DNA from: CAJCIS01 sp965276755
GTDB taxonomy: Bacteria > Pseudomonadota > Alphaproteobacteria > Acetobacterales > Acetobacteraceae
Assembly (NCBI GenBank): GCA_965276755.1
Contig: OZ255625.1
Location: 2,480,001 to 2,544,000 of the forward strand
DNA length: 64,000 bases
Direction: 5' to 3'
Made by a program: the position numbers and the translations under genes. The notes under the pieces are model-generated. The model searched no databases. It was not told the DNA's origin and saw only the letters and a program-made list of their open reading frames with translations. Numbering within the stretch: position 1 is the first letter of the stretch; each line of letters starts with the position of its first letter. Below are positions 9,511-16,719 of the stretch, one piece after another.

Positions 9511-10209
9511 TCAAACTTCAAACGGGGCGCGCGTCAAGCGGCCAAAAACTTGCATCGGCACAAGCGCCTTCTCCCGCGTCGTGCACGCAAGAAACTCGTA
9601 ATGCACCGGGAAGGCCGACGTGAAGTCATACATGGCCGTGGCTTCATCCAAGGGGAACTCATCGAAGATGAAGTAGTATTCCGGGATGTAGTGCCACAGT
9701 GATGTCAGCAGGAACAAGGTTGACGAATAAAGGTCCGCGTCGAAATGCACCAGCACGGGCGGCTTGTTCTCAAATCCGGCGATGAAGTCGCTAAACGTAT
9801 TCTGGAAGTAGCCGGTAACAAAGCTGACACGCGTGTCGTCGATTTGGGGCGGTGCGCCGTTGGTGGAAAAATGGCCCGCCTCCAGTTTCGCCCATCTCTC
9901 CGGTAAACCGACGAAGCAATCAAATCCCACAAAACGGGCATCAGGATTGGTAAACAACTCCGCCATGCGGCGGATGGATCGTCCCCGATAGACGCCGAAT
10001 TCGAGGAAGCTGACGGGTTCATCGGCTCCGATTGCCTCGGCGATGGCGGCATGAAAGCTGCGCAAGCGTTCTTCGGCGGGAAATTGGGCCGGAGCAGGGC
10101 GCGGATGATAAATCGCCTTCATTGCGCGGCGGCGCAGGAGATGGACCAGGCGCTCCGGGTTTGGTGTGCGTTGCTGCGACGTATCTGATTCGCCATCTAC
10201 GTCTGGCAA
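9511..10209 (-). CDS. Class I SAM methyltransferase, TylF/MycF-like
   Basis: 232 residues from a TTG start with a strong GAGGAG eight bases upstream. An internal ATG at 10122 is the alternative. The SAM-binding motif FLEFGVYRGRS, then GFDCFVGLPERW and the acidic LVHFDADLYSST plus FDEFPLDE, resembles macrocin O-methyltransferase (TylF) proteins, which methylate sugar or polyketide hydroxyls and use a metal bound by such aspartates. No glycosyltransferase or polyketide genes are adjacent, so the acceptor is unknown. It is flanked by unrelated genes, suggesting a stand-alone acquisition or housekeeping sugar modification. Confidence 0.75.
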   Translation of the reverse strand: MPDVDGESDTSQQRTPNPERLVHLLRRRAMKAIYHPRPAPAQFPAEERLRSFHAAIAEAIGADEPVSFLEFGVYRGRSIRRMAELFTNPDARFVGFDCFVGLPERWAKLEAGHFSTNGAPPQIDDTRVSFVTGYFQNTFSDFIAGFENKPPVLVHFDADLYSSTLFLLTSLWHYIPEYYFIFDEFPLDEATAMYDFTSAFPVHYEFLACTTREKALVPMQVFGRLTRAPFEV

Positions 10210-10352
10210 CGCCCCACTCCTCGGCAGTTACACTGTCGGGGCTTAGCAATTCCGGCTTTCAGGCGCAAATGCCGCCCGGTGTTGCGCAATGGCTTGGCCA
10301 GGCTCGCGACAAGCTCCGGTTGCAGGCATTATCCCGCGGCGGCCACTCCCTT

Positions 10353-10904
10353 CTACGGAGACCTAGACGTGCGGCTCTCGGCCGCCTCGATTGCGTCCAG
10401 CACCGCCTCCGGCGCTACATTCTTTTTGACCTCGTCCATTTCGCCAACCTTGAAATGCACGTCCAGCCGCGCTGCAATCGCCGTTAGCAGTTCGGCCAGC
10501 TTTGTCAGCTCATGCTCGGCCAGCAGGCTTATATGCAGGTCCAGGTCTGCGCGCTTGTCGGCCGTGCGAGCGGTGCGGTTTTGGCTGATCAGGACAAAGG
10601 TGGACAGGAAGATCGCCTCGACCGACGCTTCCATGGCCAGGATCACGAAGGACGGATCGAATTTTGCCACGCCTGGAATGAGGCCAAGATTGGCCGCGAT
10701 CCAGCCGCCGTAGAGGACGACGTGGATATAGACGAAGACCATGCTTCCGGTGAAAGCGGTAATTGCGTCCGACAACCGCTCCTGGCGGGTGGCGACCGCC
10801 GCCTCCTTTCTGCGCCGCTCCGTCAAGGCCGCGATATTGCGTGCCAGCGCCGTGCTCAGATCGGCCGGCTGAGGCGGCGGAAGTGTCGGTGTCGCTGCGT
10901 TCAA
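10353..10904 (-). CDS. DUF1003 family membrane protein
   Basis: 183 residues, TTG start with GGGA upstream. The order of motifs fits DUF1003: ITAFTGSMVFVYIHVVLYGGW (first membrane segment, about residues 48-68, written here only as landmarks), FDPSFVILAMEASVEAIFLS (second segment) and the conserved LISQNR just after it. The N-terminal 40 residues are variable and the C-terminal third is a charged helix. The function of the family is unknown. It has two membrane helices with a cytosolic C-terminus by prediction. It lies upstream of the MITE-like element on the same side as glmS. Confidence 0.8.
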   Translation of the reverse strand: MNAATPTLPPPQPADLSTALARNIAALTERRRKEAAVATRQERLSDAITAFTGSMVFVYIHVVLYGGWIAANLGLIPGVAKFDPSFVILAMEASVEAIFLSTFVLISQNRTARTADKRADLDLHISLLAEHELTKLAELLTAIAARLDVHFKVGEMDEVKKNVAPEAVLDAIEAAESRTSRSP

Positions 10905-10987
10905 AGTAGCGTCCCAAATGATGAGGGGTTTTGGGAAGCTGACCTATGCATCAGCCACGTCTCCCAATCTTCACGTAATTCTGTTGC

Positions 10988-11204
10988 TTACACCAACCCG
11001 CAGAAAGATCGACTCTCAAGAAAGCTGGGGGAGCAGTGCCTGCCCCCCAGACCCCCCGTCATCATTTAGGGCGAGTCCTCATAAATGACGGGCTTTGGGG
11101 GCTTGTGCGGATAAGGCGGCGTATACGCCGCCCCCGCACAAGGCACATCTCCCCCAACCTTTCTCGCCTTGATCATGTGTCAGTCTCAACGCGGATTGGT
11201 ATTA
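10988..11204. mobile_element. MITE-like element copy 1, ending in the glmS stop codon
   Basis: The left end ACACCAACCCGCAGAAAGAT and the right end CTCAACGCGGATTGGTATTA form imperfect terminal inverted repeats (ACCAAYCCGC). The interior holds a family B core in both orientations. A second copy at 62253-62431 has near-identical ends. Copy 1 carries an extra nested hairpin at 11102-11142. There is no transposase ORF, so it would be non-autonomous. The last three bases, read on the minus strand, are the TAA of glmS. Confidence 0.72.
11102..11142. repeat. Nested hairpin inside MITE copy 1
   Basis: CTTGTGCGG and CCGCACAAG flank a perfect 18-base palindrome GGCGGCGTATACGCCGCC. This block is absent from the second copy at 62253, so it is either an insertion into copy 1 or a deletion from copy 2. 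Confidence 0.8.
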
Positions 11205-13028
11205 CTCCACTGTCACCGACTTAGCCAAATTCCGCGGCTGATCGACATCCGTCCCCTTCAGCACCGCCACATGGTAGGCCAGCAACTGCACGGGAATGCT
11301 GTAAAGCAGTGGTGCCGCAAACGGATGCACCTCGGGCAGCGTAATGGCGTCCACGGTAATGTGCCGCAGCTTGGCCACGCCGGCCGCGTCACTGATCAGA
11401 ATGATGCGTCCGCCGCGCGCATGCGCCTCCTGCAGATTGGACGCGGTCTTTTCGAACAGCGGCCCGCTGGGTGCGATGCCGATGATGGGCACCGCACTGT
11501 CGATCAGCGCGATCGGCCCGTGTTTCATTTCGCCTGCGGCGTAGCCCTCCGCGTGGATGTAGCTGATTTCCTTGAGCTTGAGCGCGCCTTCCATGGCAAT
11601 CGGGAAGCAGCTGCCGCGACCCAGGTACAGCACGTCCCGCGCCTCGGCGACGAGCGCCGCAATGCGCTGTACATGCACGTCACCGTAGGCCAGGATTTCT
11701 CCCGCGTATCCCGGCACTTTTAGCAGTGCATCCGTCAGTTCCGCCTCTCGCGCGGCATCGATTGCACCGCGCGCGCGGGCAAAAGACAGCGCCATGCAGG
11801 CCAGCACCGCGAGCTGCGCAGTAAAGGCCTTGGTGCTGGCGACACCGATTTCCGGGCCAGCCACGGTCTGCAGCACGGCATCACTCTCGCGCGCCATGCT
11901 GCTTTCAGCCACGTTCAGCACCGAGAGGATCGTCTGCCCACAGGCCTTCATGCAGCGCAAAGCGGCCATCGTGTCCGCCGTTTCGCCCGACTGGCTGACC
12001 AGCAGACCCAACCCGCCTTTGGGCAGCGGCGGATCGCGGTAGCGGAATTCGGAGGCGACATCGGCATCACACGGAATGCGCGCAATCGTTTCGAACCAGC
12101 TTCGCCCGACCAGGCCCGCGTAATAGGCCGAGCCGCACGCGGCCATGGAAATTCGGCTGATATCGCATGGGTCGAACGGCAGCTTCGGCAGGGTGACCGC
12201 GCGCGTGCCAGGATCGACCATGCGGTGCAGGCTGTCGCCAATGACGGCGGGATGTTCGTGCAATTCCTTTTCCATGAAGTGGCGGAAATTGCCTCGCCCG
12301 ATCGCGGCGCCGGACATGGCGGTGCGCTTGATTTCGCGCGCGATTTCGGCGCCGTCCGCGTCGTAGAAACGTGCGCCCTGCCGGTCCAGCACGGCCCAGT
12401 CGCCGTCATGCAGGTAGGCGATGCGCCCGGTCAGCGGGGCGAGTGCCAACGCGTCACTGCCGAGGTACATCTCGCCCTCGCCGTAGCCCACGGCGAGCGG
12501 AGCGCCCTGCTGGGCGCCGATCATCAGCTCGGGGTGACCGGCGAAGATCAGGGCGAGCGCGTAGGCGCCTTCGAGGCGCGCAAACGCGGCGGCGGCGGCT
12601 TGCTGCGGTTCCATGCCGCGAGCCAGATGCAGATCGACCAACTGGGCGACGGTTTCGGTGTCGGTTTCGGTGGAGAATTCCTGGCCGTGCGCTTCGAGCT
12701 CGGCGCGCAGGGCGGCGTGGTTTTCGATGATGCCGTTATGGACGATGGCCACGCGCGCGGTGCCGTGCGGATGGGCGTTGCTTTGGGTGGGCGCGCCGTG
12801 GGTGGCCCAGCGTGTGTGGCCGATGCCTGTCAGGCCTGGCAGCGGCTGTTCGTCCAGCGCCTCGGCAAGGTGGATCAGCTTGCCGCTGGCGCGCCGGCGT
12901 TCGATGTGGCCGTTGACCAGGGTGGCGATGCCGGCGCTGTCGTAGCCGCGGTATTCGAGGCGGCGCAGGGCGCCGAGTAGCCTTGGGGCTGCGTCTGCCT
13001 GGCCTATTACGCCGACGATTCCGCACAT
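11202..13028 (-). CDS. glmS: Glutamine-fructose-6-phosphate aminotransferase (isomerizing)
   Basis: 608 residues starting MCGIVGVIG. The initiator Met is normally removed to expose the nucleophile Cys2. The N-terminal glutaminase domain (about 1-220) is followed by two SIS sugar-isomerase domains containing SQSGETADT and the conserved C-terminal tail ending KSVTVE. The enzyme makes glucosamine-6-phosphate for peptidoglycan and LPS synthesis. The frame runs on upstream into a family A repeat and yields a spurious leader, so the ATG at 13028 is the right start. No glmS ribozyme is apparent. The stop codon is contributed by the MITE end. Confidence 0.97.
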   Translation of the reverse strand: MCGIVGVIGQADAAPRLLGALRRLEYRGYDSAGIATLVNGHIERRRASGKLIHLAEALDEQPLPGLTGIGHTRWATHGAPTQSNAHPHGTARVAIVHNGIIENHAALRAELEAHGQEFSTETDTETVAQLVDLHLARGMEPQQAAAAAFARLEGAYALALIFAGHPELMIGAQQGAPLAVGYGEGEMYLGSDALALAPLTGRIAYLHDGDWAVLDRQGARFYDADGAEIAREIKRTAMSGAAIGRGNFRHFMEKELHEHPAVIGDSLHRMVDPGTRAVTLPKLPFDPCDISRISMAACGSAYYAGLVGRSWFETIARIPCDADVASEFRYRDPPLPKGGLGLLVSQSGETADTMAALRCMKACGQTILSVLNVAESSMARESDAVLQTVAGPEIGVASTKAFTAQLAVLACMALSFARARGAIDAAREAELTDALLKVPGYAGEILAYGDVHVQRIAALVAEARDVLYLGRGSCFPIAMEGALKLKEISYIHAEGYAAGEMKHGPIALIDSAVPIIGIAPSGPLFEKTASNLQEAHARGGRIILISDAAGVAKLRHITVDAITLPEVHPFAAPLLYSIPVQLLAYHVAVLKGTDVDQPRNLAKSVTVE

Positions 13029-13045
13029 GGATTGACTCCGCCTAA

Positions 13046-13175
13046 AAAGGCCAGGGGCTCTGCCCCTGGACCCCGCTGGGGACAAGTCCCAGACCCCAAT
13101 CTTCAACGGGTGCAATAAATGGGGGTCTGGGGCCTCAGGCCCCAGCGAGGTCCAGGGGCAGAGCCCCTGGCCTTA
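13046..13175. repeat. Family A palindrome, full
   Basis: Left half: CCAGGGGCTCTGCCCCTGG and CTGGGGACAAGTCCCAG. Right half, inverted: CTGGGGCCTCAGGCCCCAG and CCAGGGGCAGAGCCCCTGG, with a spacer of about 20 bases. It lies immediately upstream of glmS and downstream of the RNase D gene, both on the minus strand, so it occupies the space where a glmS promoter or leader would be. Confidence 0.88.
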
Positions 13176-13186
13176 AACCCTTCACC

Positions 13187-13840
13187 TTACGAATGCGCAA
13201 AAATATCCGGCGCCTCATACCCCAGCATATCCAACCGCCCCCGCGCCGGCAAAAACGCAAAGCAAGCCTCCGCCAGCTCCAGCCGATCCTCGCGCCTCAA
13301 CAGCGCCTCCAACTTCGCCCACAACGCATGCAGATGCAGCACGTCAGACGCCGCATAAGCCAACTGCTCGGGCGTCAGCTCTACCGCCCCCCAATCCGAG
13401 GTCTGCTGCTGCTTGGAAATCTCCACGCCCAGCAACTCGCGGCACAAATCCCGCAGCCCGTGCCGATCGGTAAACGTGCGCACCAGGCGCGCCGCAATCT
13501 TTGTGCATTTGACCGGCGCCACCGTCACACCCAGCGAATGCTGCAGCACGGCCACGTCAAAGCGCGCGAAATGCATCAGCTTGGTGATCGAAGCATCCGC
13601 CATCAGCCGCTTGAGGTTGGGTGCGGCAAACCCCAGCCCCCCCAGCGAGGGCGGCCGCAACTGCACCAGGTGCGCGGTGCCGTCGCCTGCCGAAAGCTGG
13701 ACCAGGCACAGCCGGTCCCGGTGCGGGTAGAGCCCCATCGTCTCGGTATCGACCGCGACCGCACCGCCGAAGGAGATGTCCGGCGGCAGATCGTCCTGAT
13801 GCAGGCTCAGCGATCCGGCGGGCATGAATTGCGTTGCCAT
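13187..13840 (-). CDS. RNase D-like 3'-5' exonuclease
   Basis: 217 residues from the ATG at 13840 with GGAGA upstream. The frame continues upstream through the tRNA gene, which rules out the longer form. All DEDDy residues are visible: D31 and E33 in AVDTETMG, D95 in HFARFDVAV, and Y162 with D166 in YAASDVLHL. There is no HRDC domain, so this is the short single-domain form common in alphaproteobacteria rather than full-length E. coli-type Rnd. The likely role is 3' trimming of tRNA or other small RNAs. Its position directly downstream of a tRNA-Leu on the same strand is suggestive but may be chance. Confidence 0.9.
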   Translation of the reverse strand: MATQFMPAGSLSLHQDDLPPDISFGGAVAVDTETMGLYPHRDRLCLVQLSAGDGTAHLVQLRPPSLGGLGFAAPNLKRLMADASITKLMHFARFDVAVLQHSLGVTVAPVKCTKIAARLVRTFTDRHGLRDLCRELLGVEISKQQQTSDWGAVELTPEQLAYAASDVLHLHALWAKLEALLRREDRLELAEACFAFLPARGRLDMLGYEAPDIFAHS

Positions 13841-13872
13841 GGTGTCTCCTGGCCCCGCGATGCCATGTGATG

Positions 13873-13959
13873 TGGTGCCCAGGAGAAGACTCGAACTTCC
13901 ACGACCTTGCGGCCACAGGTACCTGAAACCTGCGCGTCTACCAATTCCGCCACCTGGGC
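13873..13959 (-). tRNA. tRNA-Leu (anticodon CAG)
   Basis: An 87-base tRNA with encoded CCA. The acceptor stem GCCCAGG pairs with CCTGGGC, followed by discriminator A and CCA. The D-arm GGCGGAATTGGTAGACGC is typical of leucine tRNAs. The anticodon arm CAGGT-TTCAGGT-ACCTG places CAG at 34-36. There is a long variable arm, and the T-loop GTTCGAGTC is intact. It lies just upstream of the RNase D-like gene in the same orientation. Confidence 0.97.
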
Positions 13960-14073
13960 AAGGTGCAATCCTGCGAAGCGCGGGCGTGTAACCCCCGAGC
14001 GCCCACGCGTCAACGCCTTGGCGCATACCCCGCCACACCATAGAAAAGGTCCCCCATGCCAAACGGAGACGAT

Positions 14074-15006
14074 ATGCAGACGCGCCACGTGGCGAGCGTG
14101 GTGGGGGGATCGGGCTTTCTGGGCCGCTACATCGTGCGCCGACTGGCCGCTTTGGGCCACATCGTGCGCGTGGCGGTGCGCGATCCGGAGGCCGCACTCT
14201 TCCTCAAGCCCATGGGCCGCGTTGGGCAGGTGGTGCCGCTGTTCTGCGATGTCGGCCATGACCGCGGGCTAGACCGTGCCGTGGAGGGCGCGGACGTCGT
14301 CATCAACCTGGTCGGCATCCTGGCCGAACGGCGGGCGGGCGATTTTGCGCGCATCCAGGCCGAGGGCGCAGGCCGCGTGGCCCGGCTTTCGGCGGCAGCA
14401 GGCGTGGGCGCGCTGGTGCACGTCTCGGCCATCGGGGCGGATGCGGCAAGCCCGTCGCGCTACGCTAGCAGCAAGGCAGCCGGCGAGGCAGCGGTGCGCG
14501 AGGCCTTCGCGAACGCCACCATCCTGCGGCCCTCGCTGGTGTTCGGGCCCGAGGACCAGTTCTTCAACCGCTTTGGCGCCTTGGCGCGCATCGCACCGGT
14601 GATGCCGGTGATTGCAGGCGATAGCCGGTTCCAGCCCGTCTATGCCGGCGATGTGGCGGACGCGGTCATTCAGGCAGCCGCGCGTCCTGATGCGGCCGGT
14701 GCCACCTACGAGCTGGGCGGGCCGCGCATCATGACCTTCCGCGAAATCCTGGGCTGGATACTGGCGCAGACGGGCCGCAATCGCCCCTTGATCAATGTGC
14801 CGCAGGCGGGCGCGCGGCTGCTGGCGCGCCTGCCGTTCAGCGGGCTGACGCGGGATCAGCTGCTGCTGCTGAAGTGCGACAATGTGGCCGATCCTGCGCT
14901 GCCTGGCTTGGCCGAACTGGGCATCGTGCCGACGCCCATCGAGTTGATCGTGCCGGCTTACCTCGCGCGCTATCGCAAAGGGGGATTGCAGCAAGCGCCG
15001 GCCTAA
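14074..15006 (+). CDS. NAD(P)-binding epimerase-like protein (complex I NDUFA9 type)
   Basis: 310 residues from the ATG at 14074, which has GGAG six bases upstream. An ATG at 14056 would add six residues with a poorer site. The Rossmann motif VVGGSGFLGRYIV is at the N-terminus. INLVGIL, HVSAIGAD and YASSKAAGE (the YxxxK pair) are in order, and LRPSLVFGPED is typical of the atypical SDR branch related to the mitochondrial complex I subunit NDUFA9. The bacterial role is uncertain. Proposals include quinone/electron-transport accessory functions or sugar epimerisation. It is monocistronic in this window. Confidence 0.8.
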   Translation: MQTRHVASVVGGSGFLGRYIVRRLAALGHIVRVAVRDPEAALFLKPMGRVGQVVPLFCDVGHDRGLDRAVEGADVVINLVGILAERRAGDFARIQAEGAGRVARLSAAAGVGALVHVSAIGADAASPSRYASSKAAGEAAVREAFANATILRPSLVFGPEDQFFNRFGALARIAPVMPVIAGDSRFQPVYAGDVADAVIQAAARPDAAGATYELGGPRIMTFREILGWILAQTGRNRPLINVPQAGARLLARLPFSGLTRDQLLLLKCDNVADPALPGLAELGIVPTPIELIVPAYLARYRKGGLQQAPA

Positions 15007-15171
15007 TATGGCCGGATCGGCCCTGTTCGGCTGCCTTCGCTGCCTAGTTTAGCGGCAATCGACAAACATAGCAGCTATAATGGCAGCGTCGCTGCCCTAA
15101 GAGACGGTTTGTTCTCGATTCCCTGTCCATACCTTTGCTTACCTTGCGCCGCCCACGCATGCGGAACCGCA

Positions 15172-16605
15172 ATGCCCGAGACGATGCTAAAATTTCCCGG
15201 TCTTGCCCAGCACCAGCCCGCCAAGCGCGGCGCGGCGGATCGCAACACCGACTTTGCGGAGATCTATCGCGACTTCGCCACCAGCGAAGCCGCGGCCCAA
15301 AGCAGCCGCTGCAGCCAGTGCGGCGTGCCATTCTGTCAATTGCACTGCCCGCTGAACAACAATATTCCCGACTGGCTGAAGCTGACCGCCGAAGGTCGGC
15401 TGGAAGAGGCCTACGAACTCAGCCAGGCGACCAACAATTTCCCCGAGATTTGCGGCCGGATCTGCCCGCAGGACCGGCTGTGCGAGGGCAATTGCGTCAT
15501 CGAACGCGGCTTTGACAGCGTAACGATCGGCGCCGTCGAGCGCTTCATCACCGATCACGCCTGGCAACAGGGCTGGGTCAAACCGGTGGCACCTCGGCAG
15601 GAGCTGGCGCAATCGATCGGCATCGTGGGCGCCGGGCCGGGCGGGATGGCAGCGGCCGAGGAGCTGCGCCGGCGCGGCTACCAGGTGCATGTCTATGACC
15701 GGCACGACCGCGTCGGCGGGCTGATGATCTACGGCATCCCCGGTTTCAAGCTGGACAAGGCGATCGTGCAACGGCGCACGCGCCTGCTGGAAGACGGCGG
15801 GGTGCGCTTCTATCTTGGTGTTGAGGTCGGACGCGATGTGACATTTGCCGAATTGCGCGCGCGCCATGATGCGGTGCTGATTGCCGTGGGTGTCTATAAG
15901 CCCCGCGATATCGGCGGCCCGGGCTCTGGGCTGGGCGGCATCGTACCGGCACTGGACTATCTGATTGCGTCCAACCGCAAGGGGCTGGGCGATGGTGTGC
16001 CCAAGTACGATGACGGCACGCTGAATGCCGCAGGCAAGCGCGTGGTGGTGATCGGCGGTGGTGATACGGCAATGGATTGCGTGCGCACCGCAGTGCGACA
16101 GGGTGCGGAGTCCGTGGCGTGTTTGTACCGTCGCGACCGGGCGAACATGCCAGGCAGCATGCGCGAGGTTGCCAACGCCGAGGAGGAGGGCGTGCATTTC
16201 CAGTGGCTCTCCGCACCCGAGGCTTTCATGGGGGGCGCCTCGGTGGAAGCCTTGCGCGTGGGGCATATGCGGCTGGGATTGCCGGACCGGTCGGGACGAC
16301 AATCGGTGGAGGTGGTCGCAGGCAGCCATTTCTCCGTGGGTGCGGATCTGGTGATCAAGGCGTTGGGGTTCGATCCGGAGCCGCTGCCCGCGCTGTGGGC
16401 ACAGGATGGGTTGACGGTGACCGGGTGGGGAACGTTGCAGATTTCGCCCCGGAGTTTCGAGACTTCGCTTCCTGGAGTTTTTGCGGCAGGCGATATCGTG
16501 CGCGGGGCGAGCCTGGTTGTTTGGGCGATACGTGACGGGCGGGATGCGGCTGGGGCGATACACGCGTATTTGGGGCAGCAGGCTTTTGCTGTGGCGGCGG
16601 AGTAA
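15172..16605 (+). CDS. gltD: Glutamate synthase small subunit
   Basis: About 477 residues from the ATG at 15172. An ATG at 15184 is possible, and the open frame extends to 15109. Two cysteine clusters that bind [4Fe-4S] are intact: C47, C50, C55, C59 and C94, C98, C104, C108. The FAD motif GIVGAGPGGMAAAEE is near 150 and the NADPH motif VVVIGGGDTAMDC near 290. GltD takes electrons from NADPH and passes them to GltB for conversion of glutamine plus 2-oxoglutarate to two glutamates. It is followed by gltB on the same strand, but an AT-rich family C repeat of about 115 bases separates the two. Confidence 0.95.
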   Translation: MPETMLKFPGLAQHQPAKRGAADRNTDFAEIYRDFATSEAAAQSSRCSQCGVPFCQLHCPLNNNIPDWLKLTAEGRLEEAYELSQATNNFPEICGRICPQDRLCEGNCVIERGFDSVTIGAVERFITDHAWQQGWVKPVAPRQELAQSIGIVGAGPGGMAAAEELRRRGYQVHVYDRHDRVGGLMIYGIPGFKLDKAIVQRRTRLLEDGGVRFYLGVEVGRDVTFAELRARHDAVLIAVGVYKPRDIGGPGSGLGGIVPALDYLIASNRKGLGDGVPKYDDGTLNAAGKRVVVIGGGDTAMDCVRTAVRQGAESVACLYRRDRANMPGSMREVANAEEEGVHFQWLSAPEAFMGGASVEALRVGHMRLGLPDRSGRQSVEVVAGSHFSVGADLVIKALGFDPEPLPALWAQDGLTVTGWGTLQISPRSFETSLPGVFAAGDIVRGASLVVWAIRDGRDAAGAIHAYLGQQAFAVAAE

Positions 16606-16719
16606 GGAAGATGTTCTTTTTTGAAAAAAAGAACCAAAAAACTTTTGCTCCTTTAGGACGGGGCAAACTGACAAAAGTCTTTTGCTTCTTTTCCTCAGAA
16701 AAGAAGGACTTCCTTCCTT
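16604..16719. repeat. Family C palindrome, full, between gltD and gltB
   Basis: Left half AAGGAAGATG, then TTCTTTTTTGAAAAAAAGAA, then AACTTTTG. Right half CAAAAGTCTTTTGC, CTTCTTTTCCTCAGAAAAG and ACTTCCTTCC, in inverse order. The right arm contains AAGGA and the TTG that may start gltB. The T-rich hairpins look like intrinsic terminators, so this element may attenuate gltD-gltB read-through. Confidence 0.88.

Noticed and set aside
13029..13115. N-terminal extension of GlmS (29 extra residues)
   Set aside because: It translates the family A repeat (GVWDLSPAG-like peptide), and Cys2 of the mature enzyme must follow the initiator Met. The same repeat-derived peptide appears before other genes.
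13029..13186. glmS ribozyme or riboswitch upstream of glmS
   Set aside because: The space is filled by a family A palindrome, and no glmS-ribozyme core is visible. That ribozyme is typical of Gram-positive bacteria.
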